Source: Opitutales bacterium (GTDB taxonomy: Bacteria > Verrucomicrobiota > Verrucomicrobiia > Opitutales > Oceanipulchritudinaceae). Taken from it: a stretch of DNA of 40,046 nucleotides. The notes under the pieces are model-generated. The model ran no database searches, was not told the DNA's origin, and worked only from the letters and a program-made list of their open reading frames with translations. Where the stretch lies: contig JAFIGE010000032.1 of the NCBI GenBank assembly GCA_020831585.1, positions 1 to 40,046 of the forward strand, written 5' to 3'. Positions within the stretch are counted from its first letter, which is position 1, and each line of letters opens with the position of its first letter. Below are positions 9,174-19,848 of the stretch, in pieces. Position numbers and translations under genes: made by a program.

Positions 9174-9241
9174 CGATTTGCGACTAACTCTCAATAAGGC
9201 CGGCAACCCTTCCCTGCACTTTTAACTGAGCCCGCAAATCG
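9174..9241. repeat. 9-bp inverted repeat with 50-nt spacer upstream of gyrB
   Basis: CGATTTGCG (9174-9182) and CGCAAATCG (9233-9241) are perfect reverse complements about 110-180 bp before the gyrB start. The surrounding spacer (9087-9350) holds no convincing gene. The arms are short enough to be chance; a role in gyrB control is only a possibility. Confidence 0.25.
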
Positions 9242-9251
9242 ACATCAATAA

Positions 9252-11846
<2,595 letters not shown>

Positions 11847-11873
11847 CCCCTCCCCTTTCAGGTCCAGTCCGAC

Positions 11874-14300
11874 ATGTACACGGAAAAAGAAAAACTCACG
11901 CCGACCAACATCACCGAGGTCATGGAGCGCGCCTACATCGATTATTCGATGTCGGTCATCATCAGCCGCGCCCTCCCCGATGCCCGCGACGGTCTCAAGC
12001 CCGTGCAGCGCCGCATCCTCTACTCGATGATCCGCCAGGGCCTCTTCCACAACCGCTCCTTCGACAAATGCGCCGCCGTCGTCGGGGAAGTGCTCGGCAA
12101 ATATCACCCGCACGGGGACAGCTCCGTCTACGATACCCTCGTGCGCATGGCGCAAAACTGGGTCATGCGCGTGCCCCTCATCGACCCGCAGGGCAACTTC
12201 GGTTCGGTCGACGGGGATCCCCCCGCCGCCTATCGTTACACCGAGTGTCGCCTCACCGCCCCGGCGGAGGAACTGCTCCGCCAGCTCGACGAAAACACGG
12301 TCGACTTCGTTCCCAACTACAAGGAAGACACGACCGAGCCCTCCGTCCTCCCGGCGGCCCTCCCCAATCTCCTCATGAACGGCTCCACGGGGATCGCCGT
12401 GGGTATGACCACGAACATCCCGCCGCACAACCTCGGCGAGCTCATCGACGGCGTCTGCCACATCATCGAGAACCCCAACGCCACCGTCGATGACCTCCTC
12501 CCCATCATCAAGGGGCCGGACTTCCCCACCGGCGGGGCCATCCTCGGGCGCGACGGCACCATCAGCTACATGCGCACCGGGCGCGGCATCGTCCGTATGC
12601 GCGGGATCATCCACTCCGAGGAACTCAAAAACGGCAAAGAACAGCTCGTTGTCACGGAGCTTCCCTACAACGTCAACCGCGCCAACCTCGTCACGAAGAT
12701 CGCCGAACTCGTGCAGACCAAGGTCATCGAAGGCGTTTCCGACCTGCGCGACGAATCCGACGAAAACACCCGCATCGTCATCGAACTGAAGCGCGGCGAA
12801 ATCCCCCGCGTCATCGTTAACAAGCTCTTCAAGCACACCGCCCTGGAGTCGAGCTTCGGCGTGATCATGCTCGCCCTTGTCGACCGGCGCCCGAAGGAGA
12901 TGAACATCCGCGAAATGCTCGAGGTCTACCTCGACCACCGCCGCGATGTTGTCTACCGCCGCACCCAGTTCCGCAAAGACAAGGCCGAAGCCCGCGCCCA
13001 CATTCTCGAAGGCCTCAAGATTGCCCTCGATAATCTCGACGATTTCGTCCGCATCATCCGGGCGAGCGCCAACCGCGATGAGGCCAAGACCAGCCTCATG
13101 GCGAAATACCCGCTGAGCGTTCGCCAGACCGACGCCATCCTCGACATGCGCCTATACCAGCTCACCGGGCTGGAGCGCGACAAGATCGAGGCCGAATACC
13201 TTGAACTCATCAAACTCATCGCTGAACTGAACGAAATTCTCGAAAACGAGAGCCGCCTCCTCGAAGTTATCAAGGACGAGCTGACCGAGCTGCGCGGCAA
13301 ATACGCCACGCCGCGCCGCAGCCAGTTCATCGCCGCCGAAGGGGAATTCCGCATGGAAGACCTCATCGTCAACGAAGGCTGCATCATCACGGTGAGCCAC
13401 AAGGGCTTCATCAAGCGTACCCCCGTCTCCAGCTACCGCGCCCAAAAACGCGGCGGCAAGGGCGTTATCGGCTCGGGGTCGCATGACGAGGACTTTGTTG
13501 AGCACCTCTTCACCGCAAGCACGCACGATTACATGATGTTCTTTATGAACAACGGTCGTGTCTACGTGGAGAAAGTTTACGACATCCCCGAGGGCACGCG
13601 CGTCTCCAAGGGGCGCAGCATCGTCAACGTCCTCGAAATGCAAAAGGGCGAGTTCGTTGCCGCGATGATTCCCGTAAAAGATTTCTCTGAAGAGAAGCAC
13701 CTCCTCATGGCCACGAGCAAGGGCGTCGTGAAAAAGACCAACCTGAGCGAATACAAAAACTACCGCAAGGGCGGCATCATCGGCATCAATATCGATGAAG
13801 GCGATGCCCTCATCGGTGTGAAGCTCACCCGCGGGGAAGACGAAGTCGTCATGATTACCCGCGCGGGCATGTCCATCCGCTTCCACGAAAATGCCCTCCG
13901 CGACCAGGGACGGGCCACCCGCGGTGTGCGTGGTATCAGCCTCAAGGGCAAAGATGACTACGTCGTCACTATTGAGATTGTGAACACCGCCGAAACCCTC
14001 CTCGTGGCCGGCCAGAACGGCCAGGGCAAGCGCACCGAGTTCGGCGAATACCGCACGCAAAACCGTGGCGGCTCCGGCATCATTGCCATGCGCACAACCG
14101 GTGTGGCCGGTGCCCTCAGCGTTTCCGAAAACGATGAAATTATGCTCCTCACGCACCACGGGCAAGCCGTCCGCACCCGCGTGAACGAAGTCCGCGTGAT
14201 CGGGCGCACCACCCAGGGCGTGCGCCTCATCAATCTCGCCCCCGGCGACAAACTCATCGGCATCACCAAGGTTGTCGAAGTCGAAGAAGACGAAGCCTGA
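11874..14300 (+). CDS. gyrA: DNA gyrase subunit A
   Basis: The product has 808 residues and is the DNA breakage-reunion subunit of gyrase. Numbering coincides with Escherichia coli: catalytic Tyr122 lies in AAYRYTEC, and the quinolone-determining positions are Ser83 and Asp87 (HGDSSVYD), the residues usually found in sensitive strains. The GyrA box appears as QKRGGKG near residue 525, which supports true gyrase rather than topoisomerase IV. C-terminal beta-pinwheel repeats (such as QNRGGSGIIAM) precede a short acidic tail. It is somewhat shorter than the Escherichia coli protein (875), mainly at the C-terminal tail. It lies 27 bp after gyrB and 15 bp before the DUF1080 gene, within one apparent transcription unit. 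Confidence 0.98.
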   Translation: MYTEKEKLTPTNITEVMERAYIDYSMSVIISRALPDARDGLKPVQRRILYSMIRQGLFHNRSFDKCAAVVGEVLGKYHPHGDSSVYDTLVRMAQNWVMRVPLIDPQGNFGSVDGDPPAAYRYTECRLTAPAEELLRQLDENTVDFVPNYKEDTTEPSVLPAALPNLLMNGSTGIAVGMTTNIPPHNLGELIDGVCHIIENPNATVDDLLPIIKGPDFPTGGAILGRDGTISYMRTGRGIVRMRGIIHSEELKNGKEQLVVTELPYNVNRANLVTKIAELVQTKVIEGVSDLRDESDENTRIVIELKRGEIPRVIVNKLFKHTALESSFGVIMLALVDRRPKEMNIREMLEVYLDHRRDVVYRRTQFRKDKAEARAHILEGLKIALDNLDDFVRIIRASANRDEAKTSLMAKYPLSVRQTDAILDMRLYQLTGLERDKIEAEYLELIKLIAELNEILENESRLLEVIKDELTELRGKYATPRRSQFIAAEGEFRMEDLIVNEGCIITVSHKGFIKRTPVSSYRAQKRGGKGVIGSGSHDEDFVEHLFTASTHDYMMFFMNNGRVYVEKVYDIPEGTRVSKGRSIVNVLEMQKGEFVAAMIPVKDFSEEKHLLMATSKGVVKKTNLSEYKNYRKGGIIGINIDEGDALIGVKLTRGEDEVVMITRAGMSIRFHENALRDQGRATRGVRGISLKGKDDYVVTIEIVNTAETLLVAGQNGQGKRTEFGEYRTQNRGGSGIIAMRTTGVAGALSVSENDEIMLLTHHGQAVRTRVNEVRVIGRTTQGVRLINLAPGDKLIGITKVVEVEEDEA

Positions 14301-14315
14301 TCCCCCTTTATTCCC

Positions 14316-15047
14316 ATGATCCCCCGACAAGAAGAAAACGCCCACCTCGGCTACAGCGATACCCCCGTCCTCCCGGACTCGGGTTACACCGTGCACGATG
14401 GCACCCGGCCCCAACCGCCCACTGTCCGCTTCAGCGGCCCTCACCACGTCCCCGGCGACGCCGTTGTCCTCTTTGGAGGCGACTCGCTCGATGGCTGGGT
14501 AAGCAAGAAGACCGGAGAACCGGCCAAGTGGGCCGTGGCCGATGGTTGCATGACCGTCGTCCCCGGCACCGGCGATATCCGCACCGCGCGCGATCTCGGT
14601 GACGGGCATTACCACGTCGAGTTCCGCAGCCCCGCCGAAATCAAAGGAAAAGGCCAGGGGCGCGGCAACAGCGGCATCTTCCTCCTCGGTCTCTACGAGG
14701 TGCAGGTGCTCGACAACTACGACAACCCCACCTACCCCGACGGCACCGTGGGCGCGATCTACGGGCAGTTCCCTCCCCTCGCCAACCCCATCCACGCCCC
14801 CGGCGATTGGAACACCTTCGACATCATCTGGAAGGGCCCCATTTTCGAGGGCGAATCCCTCGTCTCCCCGGCGGTCATCACCGTTCTTCTCAACGGCGTC
14901 GTGCAGCACCATGCCAAGCCTCTCCAGGGGCCCACGAAACACAAGGAGCTCACCGGCTACGAGCCGCACGACCCCGCTCTGCCCCTCGCCCTGCAAGACC
15001 ACGGCGACCTCGTGAGTTTCCGCAATATTTGGTATCGACCGATTTGA
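14316..15047 (+). CDS. DUF1080 (3-keto-disaccharide hydrolase-like) domain protein
   Basis: The product has 243 residues. The N-terminal third leads into the DUF1080 hallmark VVLFGGDSLDGW at about 50-61. Further family blocks are a DGCM.VVPGTGDI segment, RGNSGIFLLGLYEVQVLDNY near 120, and a C-terminal VSFRNIWYRP. The domain has a concanavalin-like beta-sandwich fold and in characterised members acts on 3-keto sugars; it is abundant in planctomycete and verrucomicrobial proteomes. Unlike most relatives, this copy has no visible signal peptide, so it may be cytoplasmic. It sits 15 bp after gyrA and 28 bp before ndk, an odd place for a carbohydrate-related gene, and is probably co-transcribed with both. 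The substrate is unknown. Confidence 0.85.
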   Translation: MIPRQEENAHLGYSDTPVLPDSGYTVHDGTRPQPPTVRFSGPHHVPGDAVVLFGGDSLDGWVSKKTGEPAKWAVADGCMTVVPGTGDIRTARDLGDGHYHVEFRSPAEIKGKGQGRGNSGIFLLGLYEVQVLDNYDNPTYPDGTVGAIYGQFPPLANPIHAPGDWNTFDIIWKGPIFEGESLVSPAVITVLLNGVVQHHAKPLQGPTKHKELTGYEPHDPALPLALQDHGDLVSFRNIWYRPI

Positions 15048-15075
15048 AAGTGGCCAAACTCAGCTAACCTACCTT

Positions 15076-15495
15076 ATGGAAAAAACCCTTGTCATCCTCA
15101 AGCCCGATGCCTTCGCCAAACGCAAGGTCGGGGCTACCCTGGAGCGCTTTGAGAACGCCGGCTTTGAAATTCTCGGCGCGAAAATGATGCGCCTCACCCC
15201 GGCCCTCCTCAAGGACCACTACAGCCACATCGCGGACAAGCCTTTCTTCCCGGAGATCGAGCAGTTCATGGGCTCGCGCCCCGTCCTCGTGGTGGCCCTC
15301 GGGGGCCAGGGTGTGATCGACCGCGTGCGCCTCCTCGTCGGCCCGACCAACTCCCGGATCGCCCCGGCCGGCACCATCCGCGGCGACTTTGGCACCGACA
15401 TGATGCTCAACATCGTGCACGCCTCCGACAGCCCCGAAGCCGCCGAAGCCGAAATTAAGCGCTTTTTTGTCGACGGCGAAGTCTTTTCCATCTGA
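15076..15495 (+). CDS. ndk: Nucleoside diphosphate kinase
   Basis: The product has 139 residues, the usual bacterial length. It transfers the gamma phosphate of ATP to other nucleoside diphosphates through a phosphohistidine, balancing the NTP and dNTP pools. The active-site signature is NIVHASDS with His115. The nucleotide-binding KPDAFAK near the N-terminus (Lys9), and the NSRIAPAGTIRGDFG segment at 92-106 are also present. It is the last gene of the gyrB-gyrA-DUF1080-ndk run and is followed 97 nt later by an intrinsic terminator. Confidence 0.98.
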   Translation: MEKTLVILKPDAFAKRKVGATLERFENAGFEILGAKMMRLTPALLKDHYSHIADKPFFPEIEQFMGSRPVLVVALGGQGVIDRVRLLVGPTNSRIAPAGTIRGDFGTDMMLNIVHASDSPEAAEAEIKRFFVDGEVFSI

Positions 15496-15591
15496 TCGCG
15501 GGCTCGGAAGACGGAAACGCGCGGCCCGTCCGTCGCGCGCCTACTTCGTCGCCTAAGGCACTCGAAAACGCGTAGTCGCCTCTCCGCTGCG

Positions 15592-15623
15592 GTCCGGCGA
15601 TCCAATCAGCCGGACTCCTTTTT
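15592..15623 (+). terminator. Intrinsic terminator after ndk
   Basis: A perfect 7-bp stem (GTCCGGC at 15592-15598, GCCGGAC at 15609-15615) with a 10-nt loop is followed by TCC and five T residues (15619-15623). It is oriented to end rightward transcription of the gyrB to ndk unit. Confidence 0.75.
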
Positions 15624-15624
15624 A

Positions 15625-16168
15625 CCGAGCGCATCAGTAAGCAAGATGCGCGTTCTTCTGTTATTTCCCTGCTTGATCCGTGCGCCGCGCCATAGGCAAT
15701 GGGCAGGGGCCGAGGCTCTCGCGCAAGAATTTGTGGAAAAAGTGAGAGGCTGAAACTTTTCCGCTCTTGAGGGCGGACCCAATACCCCGCCCTCGCCCTC
15801 AGTCACCGACAGACCGGAAACCCCTCCTGCCTTCGTCGTGCCCCTCCGGCTTGTTCAAGCGCCCCTCCACGGACTGAATACGTGATAACCAAAAAAACGA
15901 ACCAATCCACCTCCCTGATTGATTCTGATTCATTGCTCCCCGCTCTAATCGCCATATCTCGCAACATTTTTATTCTGAACCATTTTTTAAAACCCATCTC
16001 CTGATACCCCGCAAACCACCCCATCTCATTCAACACTCTTGTATATAGATCCATAGCTAGCCCTTCCGCCTGGATTCGCATAAGTTGCAATTTTTTAATT
16101 CTGAACAATTATTGGGAATTTGATTTGCCGATTGCGGACGGAGGCAGCTTGAACAGGCTTTTGGGGGA
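15625..16168. other. Spacer between ndk terminator and EamA gene, AT-richer than its surroundings
   Basis: The right half of this spacer is visibly richer in A and T than neighbouring genes. It carries two diverged direct repeats of about 25 bp, one starting near 15960 (GCAACATTTTTATTCTGAACC) and one near 16085 (GCAATTTTTTAATTCTGAAC). A small 6-bp inverted repeat, GCGCAT (15629-15634) and ATGCGC (15646-15651), follows the ndk terminator. No RNA gene is recognisable. One weak leftward reading frame covering the repeats is listed separately. Confidence 0.4.
15803..16081 (-). CDS. Doubtful small hypothetical protein with an internal repeat
   Basis: A leftward frame of 92 residues begins at ATG 16081 (an upstream TTG at 16108 would extend it). 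It carries MRIQAEGLAMDLYTRVLNEM and later WFRIKMLRDMAIRAG. If the upstream extension is included, two versions of an FRIKxLxxMxIxAxG pattern appear; these correspond to the DNA-level direct repeats in this spacer. The C-terminal 30 residues are arginine- and glycine-rich and look non-coding. There is no recognisable family and no good ribosome site. It may be a remnant of a repeat family rather than a gene. Confidence 0.2.
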   Translation of the reverse strand: MRIQAEGLAMDLYTRVLNEMGWFAGYQEMGFKKWFRIKMLRDMAIRAGSNESESIREVDWFVFLVITYSVRGGALEQAGGARRRQEGFPVCR

Positions 16169-17050
16169 ATGCCTTACGTGATTCTTGTATTCGGGGTGTT
16201 TGCGTGCTCGACAGCGGTGCTCTTCATCAAGGTCTCGGAGACGGATGCAGCTCTGCTTTCCGCCTACCGGTTGCTGGTCGCCGCTATCCTGCTCGCCCCG
16301 CTCACCTGGCGGGCCTGGCGGGCGCATCCGCTGCCGCTCAATCGACAATACTTTGGGCGGATTGTCCCGCCCGCACTCTTCCTCGCCCTGCACTTCATCA
16401 CGTGGATCGTTGGCGCGCGGCTGACTCCATCGGCGAATGCGACCCTGATCGTGAATTTCGTACCCGTGGCTATGCCGTTTCTGCTCTACTTCCAGTTGCG
16501 GGAACGGATCTCCCGCGCGGAGGCGGGGGGCACGGCGATAGCCTTCGCCGGCGTCTTGGCCCTTGCCGTGGCCGATTTCCAATACAGCCAAACACACGCC
16601 TTGGGGGATGCCATTTGCTTCGGATCGATGCTGCTCTACACGGCGTATCTGGTGGCTGCACGGAAAAACCGGGATCTCGCTTCGGTCTACCTTTATATCG
16701 TTCCGGTCTATGCGCTTTCCGGACTCTTCAGTCTACTCTTCGCCGTGCTCCTGCTTCCCGTGACCGGCCCCATTCCGCTCATTGGAGAAAACTGGCCAAT
16801 GGAGCTGGTCTGGATTCTGGGGCTGGGCATTGTGCCCACCATCTTCGGCCACAGCAGTATAGCCTGGGCGTTGCGGGTGATTCCGGGCCAATCCGTTGCG
16901 GTCATCAACCTGGGCCAGTTCGTGTTCGCGGGAATCCTCGCCTTCTTCATTTTGGACGAGGTTCCGCACGCACCCTTTTATTTTGCGAGCGCGGCTGTGG
17001 TCGGCGGCGCGCTGGTGGTGATCCGTTACCGGCCAGCACTGCGTTCGTAA
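16169..17050 (+). CDS. EamA/DMT-superfamily transporter
   Basis: The product has 293 residues and is an inner-membrane protein with about ten predicted transmembrane helices in two EamA halves (roughly 1-140 and 145-290). Typical features are an early AYRLLVAAILLAP segment, the TPSANATLIVNFVP stretch in the first half and a matching VIPGQSVAVINLGQFVFAGILAF stretch, with a DE pair, in the second. The family exports metabolites or amino acids, but the substrate cannot be told from sequence. ATG 16169 follows a GGGGG tract closely and begins directly with the first membrane helix. The gene is monocistronic and convergent with the sigma-54 activator gene, with 30 bp between the two stop codons. 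Confidence 0.88.
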   Translation: MPYVILVFGVFACSTAVLFIKVSETDAALLSAYRLLVAAILLAPLTWRAWRAHPLPLNRQYFGRIVPPALFLALHFITWIVGARLTPSANATLIVNFVPVAMPFLLYFQLRERISRAEAGGTAIAFAGVLALAVADFQYSQTHALGDAICFGSMLLYTAYLVAARKNRDLASVYLYIVPVYALSGLFSLLFAVLLLPVTGPIPLIGENWPMELVWILGLGIVPTIFGHSSIAWALRVIPGQSVAVINLGQFVFAGILAFFILDEVPHAPFYFASAAVVGGALVVIRYRPALRS

Positions 17051-17080
17051 CCGGGGGAGGCGGTCCGGCCCGGTCGCGCT

Positions 17081-18595
17081 TCAATCCTCGGCCTGCAGGT
17101 GGTCGATGCGCTTGCGGAGGGTGGCCCGGGTGATGCCGAGGAGTTGGCTGGTTTTCACTTGGTTGCCACCAGTCTCCTTGAGCACGCGGAGGGTGATCTC
17201 CTTTTCGATGATCTGGAGGAGACCTTCATCGTGCTCGCGGCGCAGCAGTTCATAGAGCCGGTCGTAAACCGAGGAAAGGGAGCTTTCACCGGCCGCGGAT
17301 TTGACGACCGCACCCCCGTCTCCGACCACGCCCTCCGTCGCGGGCACCTCGGCGGCGGACGCGACCGGGGCCGCCTCCTCCGCTGGCGGAGCGACCGGGG
17401 AGGTGTTGGTCAAGACCTCCTGGGGCAGGTCTTTTGTCAGAATGGTGTCGCTCTGCGCGACAACGGCACTGCGCTGGATAACGTTTTCCAGCTCGCGCAC
17501 ATTACCCGGCCAGGGGTAGCGGCAGAGCCGGTCGAGCGCCTCTGTGGAGACCCGCCGCACACGCGTCTTGCGCGCCTTGGCGAGGCGCTGGAGCATGAAA
17601 TCGACGAGTGCGGGCACGTCGTCGGGGCGCTCTTTGAGGCTTGGCATGCGGATGCGCATGACGTTGAGGCGGTAATAGAGGTCTTCACGAAACTCCTTTT
17701 CCTCCACGAGCTTTTCGAGGTTTTTGTTCGTGGCCGCAATGAGGCGGACGTTGACCTTGATGATCTCGTTGCCGCCAACCCGCTGGATCTCGCCTTCCTG
17801 AAGCGCGCGGAGAATCTTGGTCTGCGTGGGCAGGGCCATGTCGCCGATTTCATCGAGGAAAAGCGTGCCGCCGTCGCACAGTTCAAACTTGCCCATGCGC
17901 TGCTGGGTGGCCCCGGTGAAGGAGCCTTTTTCGTGACCAAAGAGTTCGGACTCGATGAGGTTGTCGGGGATGGCCGCGCAGTTCACCGCCATGAAGGGGC
18001 GGCTGGCGCGGTGGCTGTGCTGATAGATGCAACGGGCCACCAGTTCCTTGCCCGTGCCGCTCTCGCCGGTGACCATCACCGTCACGTCGCTCGCCGCGAC
18101 CTGGCCAATGACCTTGAGCACCTGCTGCATGGGCTCGGAGCTGCCGACGATGCCCTCTTTGTAATCCTCACTGTTGAGAATGGGCTGGTACTGGGTCTGT
18201 TGGGCGGCGGACAGGTCTTGGTGCGCCTGCACCGCCTTGGCTGTAAGGCCGAGAACGCGTTTGATGTCGAAGGGCTTGATGATGTAATCGAAGGCCCCGA
18301 ACTTCATTGCCTCGATGGCCGTCTGCGTGGTGCCGAAGGCCGTCATGAGGATGGTCATGGAGTTGGGGCTGGCGGAGCGCAGATGCTGGAGCGTCTCGAG
18401 GCCGCTCATACCCGTCATGCGGTTGTCGAGAAAGATGACGTGGGGGTGTTCCTTCTCCGCCGTGACCACGCCTTCCTCCCCGCTTGAGGCGGTGAGGATG
18501 CGGTAGGGTTGCGAGCTGAGCACCCGTTCGAGCGAATAACGGATCTCGGAATCATCATCGATGATGAGAATGAGCGGCTTGGAATCGGGATTCAT
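17081..18595 (-). CDS. NtrC-family sigma-54-dependent response regulator
   Basis: The product has 504 residues. An N-terminal receiver domain (about 7-120) carries the acidic pocket Asp13-Asp15, phosphoacceptor Asp57 and Lys107 (IIKPFD). The central AAA+ domain has Walker A GESGTGKE (177-184), the sigma-54-contacting loop GSFTGA (224-229) and Walker [13 protein letters not shown] proline/alanine-rich linker then leads to a Fis-type helix-turn-helix ([20 protein letters not shown]). Such proteins activate sigma-54 promoters after phosphorylation by a sensor kinase. The start at 18595 places the receiver domain at the N-terminus; an upstream start at 18715 would add 40 unlikely residues. No histidine kinase gene is adjacent, so it is an orphan. 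It diverges from the membrane metalloprotease gene with only 49 bp between starts. Confidence 0.95.
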   Translation of the reverse strand: MNPDSKPLILIIDDDSEIRYSLERVLSSQPYRILTASSGEEGVVTAEKEHPHVIFLDNRMTGMSGLETLQHLRSASPNSMTILMTAFGTTQTAIEAMKFGAFDYIIKPFDIKRVLGLTAKAVQAHQDLSAAQQTQYQPILNSEDYKEGIVGSSEPMQQVLKVIGQVAASDVTVMVTGESGTGKELVARCIYQHSHRASRPFMAVNCAAIPDNLIESELFGHEKGSFTGATQQRMGKFELCDGGTLFLDEIGDMALPTQTKILRALQEGEIQRVGGNEIIKVNVRLIAATNKNLEKLVEEKEFREDLYYRLNVMRIRMPSLKERPDDVPALVDFMLQRLAKARKTRVRRVSTEALDRLCRYPWPGNVRELENVIQRSAVVAQSDTILTKDLPQEVLTNTSPVAPPAEEAAPVASAAEVPATEGVVGDGGAVVKSAAGESSLSSVYDRLYELLRREHDEGLLQIIEKEITLRVLKETGGNQVKTSQLLGITRATLRKRIDHLQAED

Positions 18596-18644
18596 GGCAA
18601 ATTTTTCGCGCGGTCTTGCTTGTCCGCGCAGATCGGAGGAACGT
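18596..18644. promoter_or_regulatory. Divergent promoter region shared by sigma-54 activator and M50 protease genes
   Basis: Only 49 bp separate the start codons of two divergent genes, so at least one promoter must overlap coding sequence of its neighbour. GGAGGA at 18635-18640 is a good ribosome site for the rightward gene. I see no clear sigma-54 GG-N10-GC element here. Confidence 0.4.
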
Positions 18645-19760
18645 ATGGACATGGGCCAAAGTTGGTCAATTCCCTTGTTCAAGGTCTTCGGCATCCGCCT
18701 GGAGCTGCACCTCACGTTTTTCCTCCTTCTCTTCTATGCCGCCTGGATCGGCATGGATGCGGACGGGGCGGCGGGTGCGCTCTGGAGCCTGCTCCTGGTT
18801 TCGCTGCTTTTTGTGTGCGTGGTCCTGCACGAGCTGGGGCACTGCCTGGCGGCACGGGGATTCGGCATTTCCACACGCCGCATCCTCCTCCTGCCCATCG
18901 GGGGGATGGCGCAACTCACGGAGATGCCGCGCCAACCCTGGCGGGAGTTTGTCATTACGGCGGCCGGTCCGGCGGTGAATGTGGCCATCGTCCTTCTCCT
19001 CGGGGTGCCGCTCTACTCGGCGGGTTTGATCCCCGATACGGAGCAAGGGCTCCTGCGCCTGCTTTCCGAATACTCCCTCGTGAATCTGCTCGTGACGATG
19101 GTCATCTACAACGCCATCATGGCCGTCTTCAACCTCGTGCCGGTCTTCCCCATGGACGGCGGGCGGATTCTTCGTTCGCTCCTGGCCTTCCGCCTCCCCT
19201 ACCTGCGCGCCACGCAATTCGCCGTGTGGGTGGCGCGCCCGCTCGCCGCCGGCGCGGCGGTCTATGCCCTCTTCATCGCGGGAAATATCCTCCTCACCCT
19301 CCTTTTCGCCTTCATCTACTTTGCCGGTGATATGGAATACCGCATGGTGAAGCGGCAGGAAGCCTATCAGGGGCGCGCCGTCGGCGACCTCACGGCCCGC
19401 TTCTGCCGACGGGTGCCGGGCCATCTGTCCCTCGGGGAAGCCTTGCATGTGATGGGGCGCGAACTCCCGCCCGAACTGGTGGTGGACGACGGGTCGGGGC
19501 GCATGGCCATCTTCTCTCCCGAGACCCTGAGCCACCTCGCCCGCAACGAACACCCCTCCACTCCGCTCTCCGCCCTGCATCCGCTCAGTCCCCCGACGGT
19601 GCAGGCCAGCTGGCCCGTGGAAGTCTTCGCGCGGAGTATCGGCACGAGCGGCGAAACCCGCTTCGCCGTCTACGAGGGCAACGAGTTTATCGGGGTGCTG
19701 CGCGCCGACCAACTCGAAGAAGCCCTCCGCTGGGCTCCCGCCCCCCGCCGACGGCTTTGA
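18645..19760 (+). CDS. M50-family (site-2 protease-like) membrane metallopeptidase
   Basis: The product has 371 residues. The zinc motif HELGH is at 62-66 inside a membrane helix ([14 protein letters not shown]). The third ligand motif, [15 protein letters not shown], lies about 100 residues further on, and about six hydrophobic segments span residues 15-235. The C-terminal 110 residues look like a degenerate CBS-type regulatory domain, as in archaeal and bacterial group-3 site-2 proteases. These enzymes cut transmembrane segments of regulators or clean up membrane remnants; the substrate is unknown. The start at 18645 is chosen for the GGAGGA ribosome site five bases upstream. It is divergent from an orphan NtrC-type activator, which suggests but does not prove a shared stress or signalling circuit. 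Confidence 0.9.
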   Translation: MDMGQSWSIPLFKVFGIRLELHLTFFLLLFYAAWIGMDADGAAGALWSLLLVSLLFVCVVLHELGHCLAARGFGISTRRILLLPIGGMAQLTEMPRQPWREFVITAAGPAVNVAIVLLLGVPLYSAGLIPDTEQGLLRLLSEYSLVNLLVTMVIYNAIMAVFNLVPVFPMDGGRILRSLLAFRLPYLRATQFAVWVARPLAAGAAVYALFIAGNILLTLLFAFIYFAGDMEYRMVKRQEAYQGRAVGDLTARFCRRVPGHLSLGEALHVMGRELPPELVVDDGSGRMAIFSPETLSHLARNEHPSTPLSALHPLSPPTVQASWPVEVFARSIGTSGETRFAVYEGNEFIGVLRADQLEEALRWAPAPRRRL

Positions 19761-19848
19761 TCCCTGCAACTCGCCGGATGCCCGGTGGCCGCAAAAAGAG
19801 TTGAAATGCGGTTGAAGCCCGTCGGACAAAGGACGATGCTTCGCGCTC

